The position numbers were made by a program, and so were the translations under genes. From Limnanthes douglasii subsp. nivea (lineage: Eukaryota; Streptophyta; Magnoliopsida; Brassicales; Limnanthaceae), in the NCBI GenBank assembly GCA_036936605.1, contig JAUPFV010000004.1, positions 88,934,334 to 88,998,333 of the forward strand: DNA of 64,000 nt. Reading direction: 5' to 3'. Position 1 is the stretch's first letter, and every line of letters begins with the position of its first letter. Of this stretch, positions 21,200 through 35,000 are shown one piece after another. The notes under the pieces were generated by a model. The model had not been told where the DNA came from. It worked only from the letters and a program-made list of their open reading frames with translations, and did not search any database.

Positions 21200-23300
21200 C
21201 ATCTTCATCTCCCTTGAGTCTACTAGTTTGTAAATGACCATCTAACTAGACGAGTGGTATGTTAGAAAAGTGGTGGTCATGGGCTTGGCTCCTCTGGGTT
21301 GTGCTCCCCACTACTTGTGGCTACACAATAGCAGAAATGGAGAATTCATTGATGAGATAAACAATATGTTTGTGGTTGTGTTTCCCATTTACAACTAGCT
21401 AATCACCAATAAACAGTTAGTGCATCAAATAAAAAGCACTTTTAATTCGAATATACAATTTCATTTTTTTGGTGTACACTTACTTTTCTTCGAAGTTTAT
21501 GGTTTAGCTTTGACTTATAAATATTGTATGTCTTGTATTTATAGTTTATTTGAAGTTTCCTCCATTTATCGGATTCGTAAAATAAAATAATATTGATGAA
21601 TCCAAATTTTTTTCTTCATAATAAATCCACACATCCAAATCAATTTTTAATATAATGCGTGTGCGAGTGTGTAATCGGTCATCATAAATGTTAGTTGCAC
21701 ATGTTCACACACATATAATCAAACATTTAGTCGCACATATGTACAAATAACAACACATAAGTTGCACCTAATATGCGGCAAAAGTACACTAATTCGCTCC
21801 AAGATATGCCCTAAGATTATCTAAAATCACACACTTGGTGCTACTAACTATGTTAAATCGCATGTTGGGTTTGATTTTATGTAGTTCATCAAAACTATCG
21901 CGCGATTATGAGATTTTGCAGTCTATATTTTAAGAAAATTCATTTCATAGTAGTGTCTTCGTCTTCATCATAAAAACCAGACCTAAAACAACTTAAATTA
22001 TAGTGTTTAGGTATTTAAAATTTAATCGTTTGGGGTTTTAAGATGCATAGTTTCAAAAATTACTCTAAAATAGTAAAAATATATACTTTTAATTTTATAA
22101 ATAAATAATAAAATAAAAAACAAACAATATTAAAAAATACTCGCAATCAACAAAAAAAAATAAGTTTATCGTAGACCATATAAATCATCTTAATTATTTG
22201 TTATGATATTTATATAAGTAAGTTTTATCATTTCAAAGTAAAACAATTACTCCAAAGAGTATGATGATCTTCATAGTAAAACAAGTTCAATATTGGTGGA
22301 GCTATAAATCTATCTAAACAAAATGGAATCAATAACTTTAACTTGTACATTACAATAGTAAATATTTGCACATAGATTATTTATTACTCATTCCCTTTCA
22401 TATTAACAACAGTTGAAGATACTGATACATATATTAAAAAAATATTTATTTTTACAAAATTATGTGAGACATGAATACTTACTAGAATATATTTTTATCT
22501 CTGCTTTTAGGTCAGACATGGAGTATTCTGTTGTATAATTTTTTTAGACGTTTCCTATACCTCATTAGAGTTTTTAGTGCACCAAATCTCAAAGTGAAAA
22601 TTTCAAATTCAAATTCAACCAAAATTTACTTTCAAATTTTGTTTTCCACGAAAACTAAATCATGAAGTATATACAAATATATTTAACTATGTTGTTTAGT
22701 TATACAAAAATACAAATTATGGATGAATTTTTATTTTTATCCAATTTTAATTATTTGTTTTTCTTTTATTCTTAACTTTAATATTAGCCCATCTAATCTC
22801 GATGATTCATTTTGTATTAGTGATCTTAATTTTGTTCAATTTGGTCCAATTGATCTAAACATTAAACCAAATTTAGAAACGAAAACAAAAAATCAAGATT
22901 TCTGTATGGGTAATTATTTTTTTATTTTTTGTATTCTAATTTTTCATGTATTTATATTTTAAATTAAACCAATTTTTTTATTTATTTTTTCATAATAAAA
23001 ATGCATTATTTAATTATAATAAAAATAAAATAGTTCAAAATAATGGTTGAAATATAAATCAAAATGATTTATAGTTATTTTTAAAATATTTTAAAAAAAC
23101 ATTATTTATATCCCATGCCACATATATTGGTGATGATATTTTAGGGAGAAACTAGAAAATATGTATGATGGTTAGATTTTTCACGAAATAAAAAATGGTT
23201 AGTTATAAATATTGTAATCATATTTTATAGTTATTTAGAGTGTATGTTATTTTTGGTATGAAAAAAAATAAAAAGTGTTCTTACAAGTACTTAGGGCATA
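21200..23300. other. AT-rich stretch without recognised gene
   Basis: Apart from the motif cluster near 21640-21790, I see no gene, tRNA or repeat family here. Short open frames (for example 22723-22962) are AT-driven and lack recognisable motifs. Confidence 0.5.
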
Positions 23301-23559
23301 CCCCGATGAGATACACTCGACATAAGGAGGTTGATATATAGGATTGCTAAATCAAACATAATAGAAATGGCAGAAGAACAGAGATAAACTAGAACAACTA
23401 AGACAGCATAATAAGGGACAGTCGAACCGATAATTAATAACTCAAAGGAAGTCCACAACAAAGGAAGGCAACAGACGAGACCAAAAAAGAAGGGACCTGC
23501 AAGTAAAGTAGAAAAATAAATAAGTAAATTAAAAGCAGTTACATAGGCCAGCATATCTT

Positions 23560-26500
23560 GGTGCCATGGAATCTGAACCGAAGATTAGAAAAGATTCGAT
23601 TAGAAATCAGAGAGGCATTGGCCGGAGGGGAACCAAAAATTCTTGAGTTCCTCTCCTTCTCGAAATGATAAATAACCACGCCAAAACAAGAGAGTCAAAT
23701 GTGTTGGTTTCGAGAGTGAGACCAATTTGATGCTTCACTGACCCAAGACTGCCAGCACAAAGCATAAAAAGGAAAACCTAGCTTTGAACTAGCAAAAGTC
23801 CAAATATTCGGAGTGAAACTATAGTCAAAGAGGAGGTGAGCAATAGATTCAGAAGGAGAGTTGCATAAGGCACAATCAGGAGGGGTATTAAAACCCTAAC
23901 TGAGAAGCTTATCTCTGGTAGAAAGTTTTCCCAAGATAGTGAGTCATAAGATAAAAAAGTGACGTGAAATATTGAATTTATTCCATATTAACCCGGCCCA
24001 CCCCACAACAGGGGCAGGCGTACGAATAGCGTTATAGGTATCCTTAATTGTGAAGTTGTTACAGCCAGCCTTCACAATCCAAAAAGGAACATCATATGAG
24101 TTGATGTTAGGAGGGGGCAGGGTGAGAATGAGGTTGTTGATCTCCAGAAAGTTAGAACGACTTCTAACTCTAGCAGATCTGATGTTTGAAAGCCAATTCC
24201 AATGACCATCGTGAATGATATCCAATACTTTGAGGTTTTTCCCAAGTCGAGAATCCTTGATTATATTGGTACCATAGTGCGAAGCTTGTGAGGTAGGGAG
24301 AAACCATGGGTCATACCAAAAGGAAGTACTCGAACCATTGCCAATAGCCACCATGTACAAATTACTAGCCAACGGGCGAAGACGAAGAATTTCCCTCCAA
24401 ATCTAAGAAGAGGAAGAACCAATAGAAAGATCCTAGAAATTATTATTTTTGATTTTTTTCTATTTTTATCCAATCACACCAAATATAGTGATTGTTATTA
24501 CTAATAATAGACCAGAGATGCTTAAGGACAGCCGCCTGATTCCAGTTCTTAGATCCAGGATCCCAAGGCCGCCCTCATTTGTGGGAGAGGTGATATTAGA
24601 CCAGGCTACTTTGGCCCCATAAATTTTCATAGCAGATCCCGACCATAGGTAACGACGAATTTTCTGGGTCAGTTCTTTAATAATCCTAGAGGGGAGGATA
24701 AAGATGGAGGACCAGTAAACTTGACCAGCAAATAAGACAGATTTGATAAGTTGTAGTCTACCCGCATAGGACAGATGCTTGGAGGTCCAAGAATCGATCA
24801 TTGTGGTAATTTTATGAAGAAGAGGACGATAATCTGAATGGGTAAGACGACTAGTAAGAAGGGGGACTCCTAGATACTTGACTGGGAGAGAGCCTTCCAA
24901 ATAACCCATGATAGACAGGAGCTCAGTGCGAAAAGGACTACTAATACCCGACAGAAAGATATGACTTTTAGAGGGGTTGACTTTTAGACATGAAAGGGAG
25001 TTGAAATCATCCAGGCCCTCTTTGATGAGAAGAAGAGAGTTGACATCACCATGACAAAAAATCATAAGATCGTCTGCAAAGTAGAGATTTATAATTTTCA
25101 GTTTGTGGCATTTCCAATGAAACCGGAAGTTTTTATCGTTACTCTTCTTTTTTAGGGTACTGTAAATGACTTGCATGACAATGACAAAGAGAAAAAGAGA
25201 AAGTGGGTATCCTTTCTTGAGACCCTTTCTACCTTTGAAGTTACCGTAAAGATCTCCATTAATATTGATAGAGTAAGAGGGGGAGGAAATGCATTTGATG
25301 ATCCAAGTGATCATCTTTTTCGGGAAGTTCATCGCCACAAGAATGTCAAGGATTAGATGCCAACAAACATTATCAAAAGCTTTCATAAGATCAATCTTAA
25401 GGGTTATCCTTTTACCTCTGCAATTAGTATGATAGCCTCTTAGAAGCTCTTGGAAAGAAGGATGCTATCCAAGATGTTCCTACCCGGGATGAAATCCGAT
25501 TGAGAATAATCAATCAGATAGGAGAATGAATCTTTAATTCTATTAGCTAAAATTTTAGATATGGTCTTGTAAATGACGTTACAAAGAGCAATAGGTCTAA
25601 AATCTGCAGCCATATAAGGGGAATCCTTTTTGGGAATTAGAGCAATGGAAGTAGAGTTCCAAGAGGAATTGAGAATTTCGGTTTGGAAAAACTACAGGAC
25701 ACCATTACAGATGTTTTGCCCAACTATATTCCAAGTGGATTTGAAGAAGTTGGAATTAAAACTATCAGGACCTGACGATTTATTACTATCAATACTGAAA
25801 AGGGCAGACTTAATCTCCTCGTTAGTGATCTCACGAACCATTGAGGCCTTGTAGTAGCGTTGACTTTTGAACAAAGAAGAGAGGAAACTTTCTCCAATCC
25901 CGGATAACCAGCATGATGCCTAGTACCAAGGGAGTCCTCAAAATAACTCACAATAACCTTAGAAACACTAGCGGGAGTTGAAACAGTGATACCCTGGTCA
26001 TTATTAAGAGAAATAATTTTGTTACGAAAAAGCAGGGTTTTTATATTGTTGTGGAAAAATTTGGTGTTTTTATCACCAAGCTTGATCCAGTTTTCTCTAA
26101 ATTTTTGCTTGAGGAAGGATTCTTCAACACGACTAAGAAAGATAAAAATCGTGGAAGCCTTAACTTCTTTGGTGACAAGAATAGGGTTGAGGGGGTCATG
26201 AGCAAAATTAGATTGATCTTGAAAGAGAATGTTTTGAGCATTAGAAACCCTAGAGCTAATGTCACTAAACTCATTACGATTGAGGCAAGCCAGCTCATGC
26301 GCAAAATGATTGAGTTTATCAGTGACAAGACTCATACCAGAGGAAGAGATAGGAAGATTCCAGCTTTTGGAAACAATGTTTTTAAACTGAGGATGAGATT
26401 GCCACATATTAAAGAATTTGAGTGGTTTCTTATGTCTTTGACGGGGAAACCCAAGATTGAGAGTGACAGTAGTGTGATCGGAGGAACGGAGAAAACCAAA

Positions 26501-27988
26501 GTGAGCGAAAGACATATGAAACAGATCGTCCCAATCAGGGTTGACTAGAACACGATCAATTTTGGAGAGAATGTGATGAGTAGGCTGTTTATTAATCCAA
26601 GAAAATTGGATTCCAGTGGATCGGAGATCACTGAGTTCACTGAGGTAGCGGCAATTATTGAAATCATCAATAGCTCATGACCAATTTTCGGAGGAGCCTA
26701 ATCGCTCCTCCGGATGACGGATGGCATTGAAATCCCCCATGAAGACCCATGGGATGCCATGATCTTGCTTGGAGATGGTTATTAAATCATTCCAAAGATG
26801 AGTACGATCCTGAGCGTCATTAAAAGCATAAATGGCAGTGAATCTGAAAGAGGCACTGAAATTATGGCACTTGGCCATGCAGTGAATAAACTGAAAGGAT
26901 TGGGATAACCTAGAAACAGTGATAACACTAAGGTTCCAGATAATCCAAATTCTACCAAGAGGATGGGAGGAGTGAGTTGTAATAACACGCCAAAATGGTA
27001 CCATATACCTAATAATAGAGTTGAGGGGGTCATGAGCAAGATTAGGTTGATCTTGAAAGAGAATGTTTTGACCATTAGAAACCCTAGAACTAATGTCACT
27101 AAACTCCTTACGATTGAGGCAAGCCAGCTCATGCTCAAGATGATTGAGTTTATCAGTGAGAAGACTCATACCAGAGGAAGAGATAGGAAAATTCCAGCTT
27201 TTGGAAACAATGTTTTTGAACTGAGGATGAGATTGCCACATATTAAAGAATTTGAATGGTTTCTTACGTCTTTGACGGGGAAACCCAAGATTGAGAGTGA
27301 CAGTAGTGTGATCGGAGGAACGGAGAAAACCAAAGTGAGCGAAAGACATATGAAACAGATCGTCCCAATCAGGGTTGACTAGAACACGATCAATTTTGGA
27401 GAGAATGTGATGAGTAGGCTGTTTATTAATCCAAGAAAATTGGATTCCAGTGGATCGGAGATCACTGAGTTCACTGAGGTAGCGGCAATTATTGAAATCA
27501 TCAATAGCTCATGACCAATTTTCGGAGGAGCCTAATCGCTCCTCCGGATGACGGATGGCATTGAAATCCCCCATGGAGACCCATGGGATGCCCTGATCTT
27601 GCTTGGAGATGGTTATTAAATCATTCCAAAGATGAGTACGATCCCGAGCGTCATTAAAAGCATAAATGGCAGTGAATCTGAAAGAGGCACTGAAATTATG
27701 GCACTTGGTCATGTAGTGAATGAACTGAAAGGATTGGGATAACCTAGAAACAATGATAACATTAGGGTTCCAGATAATCCAAATTGTACCAAGAGGATGG
27801 GAGGAGTGAGTTGTAATAACATGCCAAAATGGTACCATATACTTAATACTAGAGTCGACTTTAAAAAGTTGGACTTTTGTTTCAACTAAAATTAACAATG
27901 AGATACTATTACTAATTATGAAATCAGTAACATCTTTTTACCTAACAGGATCATTAAGACCGTGCACATTCCAAGAAGCAATATTCAT
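23560..27988 (-). mobile_element. LINE (L1-type non-LTR retrotransposon), ORF2 relic
   Basis: Reading the minus strand from an ATG at 27988-27986, the AP-like endonuclease begins MNIASWNVHGLNDPVR, then a stop, then LILVETKV and GDFNAI near 27560. A linker with HFGFLRSSDHTTV follows. The RT domain starts near 25870 (EEIKSALFSIDSNKSSGPD), passes through IALIPKKDSP and ADFRPIALCNVIYK (about 25650-25560), and reaches LYFADDLMIF (catalytic FADD) near 25080. The zf-RVT-type C-terminal region (PFWIVKAG, WNKFNISRHFFIL, CALCNSPSESIAHLLF) lies at 24100-23830. Several stops and frameshifts and an internal duplication disable it. ORF1, the 3' tail and target duplications were not found; the ends given are those of recognisable coding sequence. 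Confidence 0.88.
26186..27853. repeat. 834-bp tandem duplication inside the LINE
   Basis: Both copies begin gttgagggggtcatgagcaa, at 26186 and 27020, and remain nearly identical to about 27019 and 27853. Each copy contains the endonuclease end (GDFNAI, EERLGSSENWS) and the start of the linker (MSFAHFGFLRSSDHTT). The junction fuses linker to endonuclease out of biological order. High identity suggests it is recent relative to the decay of the rest. Confidence 0.9.
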
Positions 27989-30295
27989 AAATAAAAAGAC
28001 TTACAGTGCATCAGACGATGGTCTATCGGAGGAAAAATCCATAATACTATAAGTGATGGGCTGTCCAGATACTCCAATCTAAACAAAATGATTCTACCCA
28101 AACACTCGAAATCGATCGAGATGGGTAAACTAGAATTCTAAAAATAATAACATATTTTTCGAGATTTCTTACCGACTCGAATACACCTGAAAGATAGACC
28201 TTTTTAAATGTAATATAGATAAAAAAAAAAGTAATAGGTTAATAAAGATAGAATTATAAGTATTCAATTTTAAAACCGTTGAAATGTTATTAAAATAATA
28301 TACTTTAGAATAGAGGGCTCCATAAATTTAGTAAAACATCCTAACACTTTATAAGAATTTAAAAGCCTTTTAGGGTTGCAGACACAACTTTGGGTACGAT
28401 TCTTACTAGGCGATGAAATAGGATAATCACGCCGTTGAACTAGCACACAATGTTGGAACCCGAGGAAAGAGGTCGGGTATTGTTACTCGAGTCAATGTCG
28501 TTAGAGTGTATTGTTAGTTACTGTTTTTATAGCGATCGTGATTAGATTTTTTTGGAACCAATTGGTTTTAAAAATAAATAGTTTATGAAGTATTATATAA
28601 ATTAGTTTAGGTGAGCATATTTTTTGTTTTCTCTTATCTATTTTAAATTTATTTGTATTTATATTAAAATTAGATATATTGTTTGTATTTTTCATATTAT
28701 ACTTAGTATATTGTTTAAATATATTTATAATTTATTGTTTTTGTTTTATTTTTATATTTGCATATGAAATTCTTACGATTATATGTTTGAAAAACTTTTG
28801 AATAATCCACCACGTCAAGTGAAAAAAATTGTTTGACGAACATAGAAGTATATAGAATATGCTTTTATAAAAAAATAATTATTGATATAAAATTAAAAAA
28901 AGACCACAAATTTAGTTGCATCGTATAGGTTTCCATACAAACAATTAAACGCATATGAAAACAATAAAAAATTGACGAAACACATGCTAATGTACCGCAT
29001 AAGAGGACAAATACATTTAAATGCTATTAAATCGTTTATTAAAGAAGAAAATAAGATAGTTCGCTTATAGTTTTGTATATCAATGTTGGATGTTACCATA
29101 CTACATGAGCCGGCTTTTGCAAATATATATAATGTTTTTTATATGGATGAAAAATAGTTTTATTTGACAACAAAATCTTAATATTATTATTTATTGGATG
29201 AAGAAGATCAAATTAACATTTGTAAAAATAAATTTTTTATTGGAAAAGTTATGTTTTTAGTTTCCATAGCTCGTACATGGTTTGATGTACAAAAAAATGA
29301 TTTTTTTTCCGGATAAAATTAGTATATTTTCTTTTGTTATAAAAGAACCCGCTTAAAAAATAACATCAATCGAATTGTGAATACACTAAAAATAAAAACA
29401 ATAAGTTTGGTGGAAAGAAAAATTGTGCAATCATGTTTAATGGAAAAGATTCTTCCAGTAATAAAAAACAATAGTATATAGATGATTCTAACCATACATT
29501 ATAGGTTTAACAAGATAATGCAAAAACATATATTTATCCTAATGACTCCAAATTTTGTAATATAGCTAAACAAGATGGATTTGATATTGGCTTGAGGTAT
29601 AAGCTCCATACTCTTCAAATGTAAATGTTTTGGATCATGCTTTTAATGCTATTCACTTATTGATAAGTTCGTTGTCAATGCATGTGCGAGAAATTATGTA
29701 TACGAGTTTTGGGTTAGTTTTTATTCCCAAATAACTAACATATAGCAAAAAATATATTGTTTATTTTCTATTGATGTTTTTTTTAAAGCATCCAATTAAA
29801 GTTTATTTATGTTGATCTTTTTAATAAAAACTAATTAAGAATATCAAAAATAAAATTAGTTGATTTTTTATAAAATATTTAATGTGTATATATAAATGTT
29901 GAAAAAATAAACTCAAATTATTTATAATCTCAATTAAAGTAATGATTCGTGGATCACCACTTTTTATATATATATATATATATTTAATTACTATGTGTGA
30001 GTTTAATTATATATACATTTATTAATTAACTAACTATTTTACACATATTTTTAAAAATATTATTTTTCAGTTTATTTACATATAAATTTATTAATTAAAT
30101 AAATGCGTAGCACTAAGGTGTTAGCATTGTGTTCGATTTATATAAGTCTTGACAGGTGGTTCAGTTTTTGACATGTTAGCATTAACGTGTCATTCTTAAA
30201 TTACGCCTTCTCTTGACATTAAATATAAATTTGACATATGTTTAACGTTTTATGAGTAAAACCATTATTCATTTTTTGGGTTTCATTTCTTAGTT
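27989..30295. other. AT-rich stretch without recognised gene
   Basis: About 75-80% A+T by eye, including an (AT)n run near 29970. No coding motif, RNA gene or repeat family recognised. Confidence 0.5.
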
Positions 30296-30325
30296 TTTCT
30301 CTCAGATCAAGAGGCTCTTACGATG

Positions 30326-30566
30326 CCAGTGAGTTTGGAACGATCGCTCTTGGAGCTGAATTGCATCTACTGATCCAGGCAAGGGATTTATGAAGATTAT
30401 AGAGAGAGCGGAGGAGATATTAAAAGAAACTCCTAATGGTCATATCCTGAAGCAAATTGAAAATCATGCCAATTCTAAGATGGATTATGAGACCACAGAC
30501 CCGGAAAGTAGAAAGTAGATATATTTGTGGCAGCTGTAGGAACGGGTGGTTTCATCCCTCCTCTAT
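30326..30566 (+). pseudogene. Cysteine synthase (O-acetylserine thiol-lyase) fragment
   Basis: The plus strand reads LTMPVSLER, then after an indel TDPGKGFMKIIERAEEILKE, TPNGHILKQIENHANSKMDY, ETT, and after another frame change VDIFVAAVGTGG. These match in order the conserved cysteine synthase segments TMPASMSLERR, DPAKGM, AEEIL-TPN, FENPAN-K-HYETTGPE and VD-FV-GIGTGGT. The enzyme makes cysteine from O-acetylserine and sulfide with pyridoxal phosphate. Only about 80 codons in the middle are present, without the PLP lysine region, and with at least two frameshifts. It could be a retrocopy or a gene fragment captured by a transposon. Confidence 0.75.
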
Positions 30567-31224
30567 TGAATCAAATCATCAAAATTAAAGCTCACTGCCG
30601 GTAATCCATAATCTTCTTTGACTTCTATTAGCAATCATAGTACGTACTCCCATCTCTTTCTTATTCTCTTTATTGACAGAGGTAAATCGACCCAAACCCA
30701 TAAACAAGTGGAGCAGAAATGGCAATGCGTTAAAACAAAATGTGGTTTCGGAAGTAAAATGTGACCGCGGATTAAAACAAAACAGTGTCAGAGATGGATG
30801 GGGGATCGCACTTGCAAATCGAGAAAAAAAAAAGAACGCTTATAAATTTAATAAATTAGATTGTTCAAAGGAATCAAAATTTGAGGACATATCCCACTAA
30901 ATCTTTAAATTTTGTTGAAAAAAGGAAATCGGCAAAGAAGAGTACCATTAAACTTACAGAGGACCAACTTTGCAAACTTGGTGAGAATTCTATTTCGTGA
31001 TGCCACAACTTATCTGAATTCGGATAGTGCAGTTTGAGCTTTGTTAGAACTATATTTATCATAGTGTGTCTATACATTACGAAGATAAGTGTGAAATGAT
31101 AACTAAATTTTGGATGAAGTTAACAATTTAGGGTAAAATTAGTGTTATAATTTCTCATTATACACCTTGAATATCCAATGTATGATTTTGTTATTTACTA
31201 GCGAATTCAGTTAACCATCATCCA

Positions 31225-31296
31225 TCCGTTGTAGTCTAGGTGGTTAGGATACTCGGCTCTCACCCGAGAGACCCGGGTTCAAGTCCCGGCAACGGA
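31225..31296 (+). tRNA. tRNA-Glu (CTC), intact
   Basis: A 72-base cloverleaf: acceptor TCCGTTG pairs with CAACGGA. The D arm contains AGTCTAGGTGGTTAGGA. The anticodon stem CTCGG/CCGAG encloses loop CTCTCAC with anticodon CTC, and the T arm is CCGGGTTCAAGTCCCGG. The internal A and B boxes are intact. It is followed by a T-rich run (ttttttg), the usual Pol III stop. No intron. A decayed duplicate lies at 35723-35794. Confidence 0.95.
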
Positions 31297-31343
31297 ATTT
31301 TTTGTTTTACGGCATAGTCTCTCCTCTTATTACATTTGTAACT

Positions 31344-31453
31344 ACACAATTTCAATATTTATTTATGTAACAAAATAATTTTTATTTGTTTTATGGGTAC
31401 ACAATTTCAATATTTATTTATGTAACAAAATAATTTTTATTTGTTTTATGGGT
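31344..31453. repeat. 55-bp tandem repeat, two copies
   Basis: acacaatttcaatatttatt starts at 31344 and 31399; the copies are identical across the unit. Located between the tRNA and the copia LTR; the duplicated locus near 36150-36220 has only one, altered copy. Confidence 0.9.
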
Positions 31454-31459
31454 AGTTTT

Positions 31460-32073
31460 TGTCGGAGTATATATGTATTTAATATGGTTTTGGACCAACA
31501 ATAATTTGGATCAACGTGTTAAATAGATATATTTGGTCATTGTTTTAAGGTAGTTCAAATTAAAAGTAATCGATTTAATTATTTAATTAACTAAACTGAA
31601 CTTTTGGGTGAAAAGACATTATCGACTAAAGTGTGGTAACCGAATCGAATTTGGACATTCGATTTAATTATCAATTCATCGGGTTATGATCCGAGACACA
31701 ACGAAGTAATATAGGATGAGCTTTGCAATGTTGGGCTTCACATGGTAAAGACTATAAGTAAGAAGACTATAAGTAAGCGGCTAGGTTTAGGAATTTCATC
31801 ATCCTAAACCTTAATCAAACAGACAATCGCTTCCTTTAGTGTCCGGAAATATTTTCCTTTTACTAACTCATTCTGCAGGTTTTTTAAGGCAATATACGGA
31901 ATCGCTAAAGAACGAAAAGGAACATGAGAGAATACTAGATGGAAAGCAGTAGACAAACCCGTAAGTGTTCTTGGTTTTCTGTTTATTCATTAGGTGAGTT
32001 CACAAAAGGGTATTATATAAAATTCTGCGATTTGTTATGCATTATCTGATGCGATTTCGAATAATATATAACA
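31460..32073 (+). repeat. Ty1/copia 5' LTR, copy 1
   Basis: Starts TGTCGGAGTATATATG and ends ATATATAACA. It is followed after two bases by TGGTATTAGAGCC (32076), the initiator-Met tRNA primer site typical of plant copia elements with one change. It is not paired with a true 3' LTR in this window. Confidence 0.8.
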
Positions 32074-35000
32074 TTTGGTATTAGAGCCAGGTTAACCATT
32101 TTTTTGGATTCGGTTGAATAATCGAATTGTGTATTGATAGATAAAGATGCATGTTTTTTAATCTTAAAGAATCCATGGTACTGAGATTATGTGCTAATTG
32201 AGCTCGTTAGCGCGTGGATTTAGGGATTGTACGAAAATCATGTTTTGTGATTTATTTGTATTGAAAAGCATGTATATTTGTTTTTTCATGTTTTATAAGA
32301 GTAAATTGTAATTTTGATAGTTTGGGGATTTTTTCGGTTAAATTAGGGTAGATTGATGTCTAGAATTTCTTCTCCCCAAATCAGCATCAAATCAACCCTA
32401 ATATAACGAATAAAATCAAAACTATTGGGACAATGGCTCATTGATGGCTTAACCCCTGATGTTAACATTGATTGAAATCTGTCCAACGATGTTGATCATG
32501 GCCAACGAATTGTTGACGTTGTGGTGAACGCTATGACATGAAAAAGGTTTCGTAGACCGGTAGGTGAATATAAGAAATGAATTTAATCGGCCCTCCTGAA
32601 GGTTAATATTAATTTTCTTATGGATCATAGGCTTCAAGAATTTTGGGGATTAATTTAGATTCAAATATTACCGGCCCTCCGGAAGGTTCACATTTGAGTT
32701 TAAATTAATCATGAATGGGAGAAAATTGCTGAAAATGGTCCTTGTATTGATTTTAATTTTAAGTAGATGAAATCGGCATTCCAGAAAGTTTCATCAGTAC
32801 TTAGGATACATTAAATTCATCCTTGCAATTTTTTTTTATTTTAAGTAGGTGAAATCGGCCCTCGAAGGTTTCACAGGTACTTAAGAAAATCAAATTAGGG
32901 TTATTTTAATCTAACTAAATGACATCACCCCTTTAGAAAGTCTCACTCGTACTTAGGAAATTAAAATAATGATCATGGTATTTTTTTTCAAACTCATGAA
33001 ATTGCATGTTAGTATGATTTGCCCTTCAGTATCTATTATCATTGAATTTTATGTTTTACATGTATTTTCCATGTTCATGCATATGTTTTCAGTGATATGT
33101 CAAGATGCTAAATGTGTTTTGTGTGTTGTTTGTCATTATTATAGTGTCCAGTGGTTACAATCTATTGGGGAACCGTCCATCCATGTAGGATCGTTCAGAC
33201 TTCTAATTGTTGAAGGAAAATATGTTGCTATTTTTTTATGTTCATGATTATGACCATGCATTGTCAACTCCCAAACCATCCCCCCTTAGTACGAAAAGTA
33301 CACCAAAGGAAACTAATGCTGATGAAAGGTGGGAGAAGTTAAATAATTTATGTATGGCGCTCTTGTTATAGGGGATACCAGTAGCATTGCGTAGGGCTGT
33401 CCCTAAAGGTGTTACCACTTCCTAGGTCTTTCTCGCGAAGGTTGAGAAAGCCTTTGCCAAAAATGAGAATGTAGAGATGCAGCGTCTGCTCATCGATTTA
33501 GCTACCAAAACGTATATTGGCAAAGGTAAAATCCGAGAGCATATTTTGGGAATGTCGATGATTGGCCAAAAGTTAAAGGCAATCGATTTAGACTTACCTG
33601 AGGAATGCATAGTGGAGTTCATATTTCATTCACTGTCAGACCGGTTTAAGTATTTCCAGTCCACCTTTAACTGCATGCGGTAAAAGTGGAATATCAATGA
33701 TTTGATTTCCACGCTGCACGTGAGGAGGATAAATTTAAAGACACAGTAACTGAGGTTAATGTGATTACATCTGCAAAAGGGGTAGGGCCTAAGCGGAAAG
33801 TAGATGACAAAGGACCGGGTCAAGGTCCGGTCAAGAAGAAAAATATGAGGCCTTAGACAAGTTCAAAGCTTTTAGGACCGAAGTTGAAAAACAACTCGGT
33901 AAGAGCATTAAAACTGTTATATATGACTTTGGTAGTGACTACTATGATAGATATGACGGATCGGGTAAACAAAGTCTAGGACCTTCTGCACAGTACCTAG
34001 AGAAGTGTGGAATAGTCCCTCAATACGCTATGTCGGGTTAATCTCGCAAGAATGGTGCATCTGAGAGACGGAACCGAACACTAAGAGATATGATTAGAAG
34101 CATGATAAGTCACTCATCTCTACCATTATCTCTCTCCATGAAAGCCATCAAATGTACCGCTTATATACCCAATCGAGTCCCCATCAAGGCTACTGTTAGG
34201 ACCCCCTATGAGCTTTGGAACGAGCGTAGACCTAATTTAAAGAATCTGCATGTATGGGGTTTTCCAGCTGAGGCGAGGCCTTACAAACCTCAAGAAAAGA
34301 AACTGGACCTAAAAATAGTTATATGTTTCTTCATAGGTTATTCCGAACATTTCAGAGGGTTTAAGTTTTATGATTCTCAGTGGTACAATATTTGAGACAA
34401 GAACGACCAAGTTTCTAGAGGATGTTGAATTTGGAGGGAAGAATAAGGGAACATATGTTGATTTTGAGGAATAATCTATAGAGATTCATGCAGGTTTTAA
34501 TAGGGATACTCAGGTATCAAAAGATTGGAGTGTAAACCAATCATTTCGGTTCCATTTAAACAAGTTAATCCTTGAATTAACATTGATGCTCCACTTGAGG
34601 GTTCTCACGAGGATACAAATATGGTCCAGGTAGAACAAGAGGAATCTCAAGATAATATCCACAAGGGAATCAAAATGACATTATTCATAATGATCAAACT
34701 CTACCTCCTCAAGAAGTGCAACAAGAGGAAATAGTGCCCTTAAAAAGGTCCATGAGAAAAAGGAGGAGTACTATAGGTCTATAATTTGTAGTATATCTTT
34801 AGGAGCATGATGAGTTATGTGCTGGGAATCAAAATGACATCATTCATAATGATCAAACTCTACTTTCTCAAAAAGTGCAACAAGAGGAAATAGTGCCCTT
34901 AAGAAGGTCCATTGGATAAAGAAAGAGTATTATAGGTCCATAATTTATAGTATATCTTTAGGAGTATGATGAGTTATGTGTTGGAACTGTAGATGATCTC

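Noticed and set aside
22723..22962. 79-residue Phe/Ile/Asn-rich open frame
   Set aside because: Composition reflects AT-rich DNA; no family features.
24261..24473. Separate small genes on the minus strand within the LINE
   Set aside because: They are frame-shifted pieces of the LINE RT and zf-RVT region.
30673..30900. 75-residue open frame after the cysteine synthase fragment
   Set aside because: Lys/Asn-rich, starts at a non-ATG codon context and shows no continuation of the enzyme or any other known domain.
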